Assembly (NCBI RefSeq): GCF_008807375.1
Contig: NZ_CP043311.1
Span: forward strand, 2,708,001-2,772,000
Length of the DNA: 64,000 nucleotides
Origin: Pseudomonas lalkuanensis
GTDB taxonomy: Bacteria > Pseudomonadota > Gammaproteobacteria > Pseudomonadales > Pseudomonadaceae
Reading direction: 5' to 3'
Positions 60,488-64,000 of the stretch are shown here, in pieces; positions within the stretch are counted from its first letter, which is position 1; every line of letters begins with the position of its first letter. The position numbers were made by a program, and so were the translations under genes. Below the pieces are notes generated by a model, which saw only the letters and a program-made list of their open reading frames with translations, did no database searches and had not been told where the DNA came from.

Positions 60488-60913
60488 TCAGCCATTGGCT
60501 GCATTCCCCCGGCGCTCCCGCATTCCGGCGAGCACGCGCTGGGCGTTTTCCTCGCAGCCCATGCCCTCGGGCTTGCCCTCGATATCGGCGATGAGGGCCA
60601 ACAATTGCGCGCGGTTTTGCGTCAGGCGCTCCTGCAGGGCGTCGATTTCGACGACCTTGCGGCGAAGGCTTTCCAGCAGGCGATCATGGTGGCCGCCGGG
60701 CTCGTTCGGGGCGGGCATGAGATTGCGCATTTCCTCAAGGCTGAATCCGGCCTGCTGGCCGCAGGTAATCACCTCCAGCGTGTGCAACGCCTCCTCGGGA
60801 TAATCGCGATAGCCGTTGCCCAGGCGCTGGGCGCTGATCAGGCCGCTGGCTTCATAGAACCGGATGCGCGATGCGGTCAGGCCACTGCGGCGGGCGAGTT
60901 CGCCGATCTTCAT
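60488..60913 (-). CDS. MerR-family transcriptional regulator
   Basis: A 141-residue MerR protein with the N-terminal HTH MKIGELARRSGLTASRIRFYEASGLI, wing region GYRDYPEEALHTLEVITCGQQAGFSLEEM and a coiled coil (LLESLRRKVVEIDALQERLTQNRAQLLALIADIE). One cysteine is in CGQQAG and another in GMGCEENA; no metal-binding pattern is obvious, so an organic or redox inducer is likelier. The ATG at 60913 has GAGGAG upstream. It is divergent from the old-yellow-enzyme gene 121 bases away, with an MerR-type dyad between, so it very probably controls that gene. Confidence 0.85.
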   Translation of the reverse strand: MKIGELARRSGLTASRIRFYEASGLISAQRLGNGYRDYPEEALHTLEVITCGQQAGFSLEEMRNLMPAPNEPGGHHDRLLESLRRKVVEIDALQERLTQNRAQLLALIADIEGKPEGMGCEENAQRVLAGMRERRGNAANG

Positions 60914-60937
60914 TGAATGAAACTCCTCTATTGACCT

Positions 60938-60957
60938 TAAGGTTGACTTTAACCTTA
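60938..60957. promoter_or_regulatory. MerR-type operator between divergent genes
   Basis: TAAGGTT, a 6-base centre, then AACCTTA: a dyad of the style bound by MerR/SoxR proteins, which sits between -35 and -10. A TTGACC (60931-60936) stands at its left edge as a possible -35 for the plus-strand gene. Confidence 0.6.
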
Positions 60958-61034
60958 GGCTCTCCGTAACCCAACCGCGCCGTCGTTCAGCGATCTCCCA
61001 TCCGACGCACGGCGCCAACCTTCCGGAGAGCCTC

Positions 61035-62270
61035 ATGTCGCCCTTCCAGCCCCTGCAGTTGCCCAATGGCGCCGTCATTCCCAACCGCATCGCCAAGGCG
61101 GCGATGGAAGAGAACCTCGCCAATCAGGACCAGACCCCATCGAACCAGTTGCTGCGTCTCTACCAGGCCTGGGCCGAGGGTGGTGCCGGGCTGCTGCTGA
61201 CCGGCAACGTGATGGTGGACGCCCGCGCGATGACCGGGCCCGGCGGCGTGGTGCTGGAGGAAGGCCAGCCGTTGGAGCGCTTCCGCGAATGGGCACGAAT
61301 CGGCCGTGCGCAGGGCGCGCAGTTCTGGATGCAGATCAACCATCCCGGCCGACAGATGCAGGCCAATCTTGGCCAGCCCACAGTCGCGCCTTCCGCCGTG
61401 GCACTGGAGATGGGCGGGCTCTCCAGGATGTTCCCGGTGCCCCGCGCACTGAGTGAGGACGAGATCGCCGAGCTGATCCGGCGTTTCGCCCGCACGGCAG
61501 CATTGGCCGAGCAGGCGGGTTTCAGCGGCGTGCAGGTGCATGCCGCCCACGGCTACTTGCTGAGCCAGTTCCTGTCGCCCCTGAGCAATCGCCGCCAGGA
61601 CCGCTGGGGCGGTTCCATCGAGAACCGCGCGCGCCTGCTGCTGGAGGTGGTGAAGGCCGTACGTGCCGAGGTTTCTCCGAGTTTTTGCGTGGCCGTGAAG
61701 CTGAATTCTGCGGACTTCCAGCGCGGTGGCTTCGAGACGAACGACGCGCGTCAGGTGGTGCTCTGGCTCAACGAGCTTTCCGTGGACCTGGTGGAGCTTT
61801 CCGGCGGCAGTTACGAGGCGCCGGCCATGCAGGGCGATGCACGTGACGGCCGTACCCTGGCCCGCGAAGCCTACTTCCTGGAGTTCGCCGAGGAGATCGC
61901 CACCATCGCGCGCATGCCGGTGATGGTCACCGGTGGCATCCGCCGCCTGCCAGTGGTGGAGCAGGTGCTCTCGGGCGGTGTGGCAATGGCAGGCATCGCT
62001 ACCGCGCTGGCGGTCAATCCGGCGCTGCCGAACCTCTGGCAGTCAGGCGAGGAGCAGGCCAGCGCGGAATTGCCGTCGATCCGCTGGAAGCGCAAGGCCC
62101 TTGCCGCGCTGGCCTACATGTCCCTGGTGAAGCACCAGATGCGTCGCCTGGCCGACGGCACCCATCCAGAGCCGGAGGCCTCGCCGCTGCGGACGTTGCT
62201 GCAGGAACAGTGGAGCACCTTTCGTCGTGCGCGGCAGTACCGGCGGATGATGAGCAGCCGGGCGGGTTGA
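61035..62270 (+). CDS. NADH:flavin oxidoreductase (old yellow enzyme family)
   Basis: A 411-residue TIM-barrel FMN enzyme. Signatures are MQINHPGRQ, the VHAAHGYLLSQFLSPLSNRRQDRWGGSIENRARLLLEV block (H169, H172, Y174) and VMVTGGIRR near the FMN phosphate site. Substrates of the family are enones, nitroesters and other electrophiles. Its length is slightly over that of typical OYEs, with a C-terminal helical tail. GGAG stands upstream of the ATG, and a MerR regulator is divergent, which suggests induction by electrophiles. Confidence 0.86.
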   Translation: MSPFQPLQLPNGAVIPNRIAKAAMEENLANQDQTPSNQLLRLYQAWAEGGAGLLLTGNVMVDARAMTGPGGVVLEEGQPLERFREWARIGRAQGAQFWMQINHPGRQMQANLGQPTVAPSAVALEMGGLSRMFPVPRALSEDEIAELIRRFARTAALAEQAGFSGVQVHAAHGYLLSQFLSPLSNRRQDRWGGSIENRARLLLEVVKAVRAEVSPSFCVAVKLNSADFQRGGFETNDARQVVLWLNELSVDLVELSGGSYEAPAMQGDARDGRTLAREAYFLEFAEEIATIARMPVMVTGGIRRLPVVEQVLSGGVAMAGIATALAVNPALPNLWQSGEEQASAELPSIRWKRKALAALAYMSLVKHQMRRLADGTHPEPEASPLRTLLQEQWSTFRRARQYRRMMSSRAG

Positions 62271-62374
62271 GGCGCCCGGGCAAGAGGGCGGATGGACTCA
62301 TGGGAAAGGCGCTTGTTCGCAGCATCCGGCTTGCCTAAGCTCGGTGCCCTCTGCGAACGGAGGCCTCAGTCATC

Positions 62375-63172
62375 ATGGAATTCATCAAGTACCACGCTGC
62401 CAGTAACGATTACCTGGTTTACACGGGCGCGCTGCCCTTCGGCCTTTCTTCGGCGGAGATCTCGAGAACCTGCGACCGGCACAGGGGATTGGGAGCCGAC
62501 GGTATTCTCGTGCCGGTGCTCGCGCCGGCCGAAATGCCTTCGGTGATCATCTACAACACCGACGGCTCCCAGGCTGAGAAAAGCGGCAATGGGCTGCGAA
62601 TCTTCTGCCGCTTTCTCTGGGATCGTGGCCATGTGTCGGCAGGAGAATTCCAGGTGCGTACCGCTGGCGGTGTGGTGTCGTGCCAGGTCCTGGACGAAGG
62701 CCGGAGCGTTGCCATCCACATGGGGCGTGCCCAGTTTCCCGACAAGGACTTGCCGGAATTGACTGTCGAGGGGCGTGCGCTTCAGCTGAATCCGGTTTCC
62801 ATGGGAAATCCTCACTGTGTGATCTTCGTCCAGCAGCCCGATGAGCTGGTCGCGCGCTCGCTGGGCCCGATCATCGAACACCTCGAACACTTTCCGAACC
62901 GCACCAATGTGCAGTTCGTCCAGGTGATCGACCGCAACAACCTGGAGGTCCGCATCTGGGAGCGCGGAGTGGGTTATACGCAGTCCTCGGGTACCAGCAG
63001 TTGTGCGGCGGCGGCAGTCAGTCGGCGGCTGGGGCTGGTCGATCCCGAGGTGAATGTTCATATGCCGGGCGGAGTAATCCAGATCGTTCTGGATGACGAT
63101 TACGAGATCCTGATGCAAGGGCCGGTGTGCCGTGTGGGCAGCTACAGCCTGGATCCGGAGTGCCTGGTCTGA
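62375..63172 (+). CDS. Diaminopimelate epimerase-like protein with serines at both catalytic cysteine positions
   Basis: A 265-residue DapF-fold protein. Family segments are recognisable: KYHAASNDYLVY, RHRGLGADGILV, NTDGSQAEKSGNGLRIFCRF, VSMGNPHCVIFV and WERGVGYTQSSGTSSCAAAAVS. In true DapF two cysteines catalyse proton transfer, in the CGNGxR and ACGTGAC motifs. Here they are S70 and S205, with C210 five residues further on. An epimerase of the normal type is therefore unlikely; PrpF-like isomerases also lack this pair. It stands alone after the oxidoreductase gene with a GGAGGCC ribosome site. It should not be called dapF. Confidence 0.8.
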   Translation: MEFIKYHAASNDYLVYTGALPFGLSSAEISRTCDRHRGLGADGILVPVLAPAEMPSVIIYNTDGSQAEKSGNGLRIFCRFLWDRGHVSAGEFQVRTAGGVVSCQVLDEGRSVAIHMGRAQFPDKDLPELTVEGRALQLNPVSMGNPHCVIFVQQPDELVARSLGPIIEHLEHFPNRTNVQFVQVIDRNNLEVRIWERGVGYTQSSGTSSCAAAAVSRRLGLVDPEVNVHMPGGVIQIVLDDDYEILMQGPVCRVGSYSLDPECLV

Positions 63173-63204
63173 TCCGGACATGAGGGGCGGCGCCGCGGCT
63201 TCGA

Positions 63205-63260
63205 TCGGAACCGTGCCATGCCGGAGTCGATCGCCGAAGCGGTGCGCGTGGCGCACCCAG
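63205..63260. repeat. Intergenic repeat, family B
   Basis: GGAACCGTGCCATGCCGG...GCGGTGCGCGTGGCGCACCC: partial copy of the GGGTGCGCCATGCGCACC-type unit in reverse orientation. Confidence 0.45.
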
Positions 63261-63280
63261 CAGGGGGGGAGTAAGGGAGG

Positions 63281-63592
63281 TCACCTGGCGGGGCGTTCGA
63301 TCCTTTTCTTGCGGCCCCTGATCGGCTCGATCTGCCAGGTTGCAACGATCTCTTCACCGTACTCGGCCACCCAGGCCCGGTAGGTCAGGTTGCGGCAGAC
63401 CCGCACCTGTATGGACTGCAGCGTGTACGGATTGAGATAGGTCTTCAGGGGTTGGGGCGTCGGACCGGGAATCACCCGCCGGGTGTTTCGATCCAGCATG
63501 GCGAGCAGCTGCGATCGGCTGATGTCGTATTCACGCATCAGCGTATGGACGGCGGAGATGAATTGGCGGTCAATTTCGGAGAGGGCAGGCAT
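63281..63592 (-). CDS. Small protein of unknown function
   Basis: A 103-residue protein, MPALSEIDRQFISAVHTLM.... The start at 63592 is set by AGGAGG 6 bases upstream; other in-frame ATGs at 63598 and 63637 are worse placed. It is rich in charged residues, with no signal or membrane segment. A short helical N-terminus (residues 3-35, with YDISRSQLLAML like a small DNA-binding helix-turn) is followed by a tail ending in basic residues (RGRKKRIERPAR). It may be a DNA- or RNA-binding protein, but no family is recognised. Confidence 0.6.
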   Translation of the reverse strand: MPALSEIDRQFISAVHTLMREYDISRSQLLAMLDRNTRRVIPGPTPQPLKTYLNPYTLQSIQVRVCRNLTYRAWVAEYGEEIVATWQIEPIRGRKKRIERPAR

Positions 63593-63807
63593 GGGCATCC
63601 TCCTGAAAAACGCTGCCACAGCGACACGGAACGCCATGGCAGCTAGGGGAACATCATGCGTTGCACTCTAGAGTGTAGGCCTGTTCATGGGTTATCCGCG
63701 CCCGACACCTTGCAGTGCAGGGGCGCCACGTTCGGCACGCGCGGCGAGGATTGGCGTTTCCCGATGGCGGGGATCACATGCTTCGCCCAATATGGCGGCC
63801 GTTCGGG

Positions 63808-64000
63808 TCAGCCGATGGCCTTGGACATTTCCGCGCTGGCCGCCCAGCCCAACTCTTCATATACCGGCCTGCCGGCCTGGGTCGCGTGCAGCACGGCAAA
63901 GCTCACGCCACGATGAGCAAACTCGGCTTCCGCCAACTTCATGAGTGCCGATGCCAGGCCCCGGCGTCGATAGCCAGGGTCGACGAAGACGTTGAGCACA
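63808..64000 (-). CDS. GNAT-family N-acetyltransferase, C-terminal part (cut by window end)
   Basis: The frame is open to the right edge, so the start lies outside. The visible 64 residues contain the acetyl-CoA-binding motif NVFVDPGYRRRGLASALMKLAEAEF (Q/RxxGxG/A type) and YEELGWAASAEMSKAIG, typical of the end of GNAT enzymes. Substrate cannot be told. Confidence 0.78.
   Translation of the reverse strand, partial: VLNVFVDPGYRRRGLASALMKLAEAEFAHRGVSFAVLHATQAGRPVYEELGWAASAEMSKAIG

Noticed and set aside
62375..63172. Naming the DapF-like gene dapF
   Set aside because: Both catalytic cysteines are replaced by serine.

Overview
The window looks like a chromosomal segment of a high-GC Pseudomonas, probably a relative of the aeruginosa/resinovorans/citronellolis branch. 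The grounds are a PvdL-type pyoverdine synthetase next to a diaminobutyrate aminotransferase, REP-type intergenic repeats of the pseudomonad kind, Crc/Hfq-type AACAACAA motifs at translation starts, and SdsA1-like alkyl sulfatases. Species cannot be fixed from sequence alone. I see no rRNA, tRNA or CRISPR array.

Layout. (1) 1-5.9 kb: 3' part of a nonribosomal peptide synthetase (E-C-A-T, adenylation code for 2,4-diaminobutyrate, no thioesterase) followed by the aminotransferase that makes diaminobutyrate. (2) 6-23 kb: a catabolic region. It has a minus-strand operon (serine hydrolase, DUF1302, DUF1329, thiolase) with a divergent LysR regulator, a first alkyl sulfatase, DUF202/DUF1254 membrane and envelope proteins, and a second minus-strand operon (acyl-CoA ligase, acyl-CoA dehydrogenase, MFS transporter) facing another LysR gene. 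(3) 23-30.4 kb: a decayed IS200-type element, an Rrf2 regulator, an NADH dehydrogenase-like flavoprotein, a Baeyer-Villiger-type monooxygenase, a remnant of a medium-chain dehydrogenase, a LysR gene and two short-chain dehydrogenases. (4) 30.5-47.7 kb: a five-gene minus-strand operon. A 3820-residue surface/secreted protein (LEPR-type N-terminus, DUF4347, DUF11-like domains, 11 VCBS-type repeats) is followed by a TolC-type lipoprotein, a periplasmic adaptor, a membrane adaptor with a GAF-like cytoplasmic part, and an M50 metalloprotease fused to an adaptor domain. No ABC ATPase is present, so this is my best candidate for a little-described export system. (5) 48.3-59.7 kb: an MscS channel, a DUF3015 protein, a FadL-type porin, a second alkyl sulfatase, an AraC regulator, and a divergent operon of GMC alcohol dehydrogenase, third alkyl sulfatase and a small secreted protein. 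(6) 59.8-64 kb: a small secreted repeat protein, a MerR regulator with a divergent old-yellow-enzyme gene, a DapF-like protein lacking both catalytic cysteines, a small unknown protein, and the start-truncated end of a GNAT gene.

How it fits together (inference). Three secreted alkyl sulfatases would release long-chain alcohols. FadL could import them, the GMC enzyme oxidise them, and the ligase, dehydrogenase and thiolase feed beta-oxidation. Six exact and one near AAnAAnAA motifs at catabolic gene starts suggest that much of this set is under Crc/Hfq catabolite repression. The adhesin/export operon is separate and has its own palindrome-rich upstream region.
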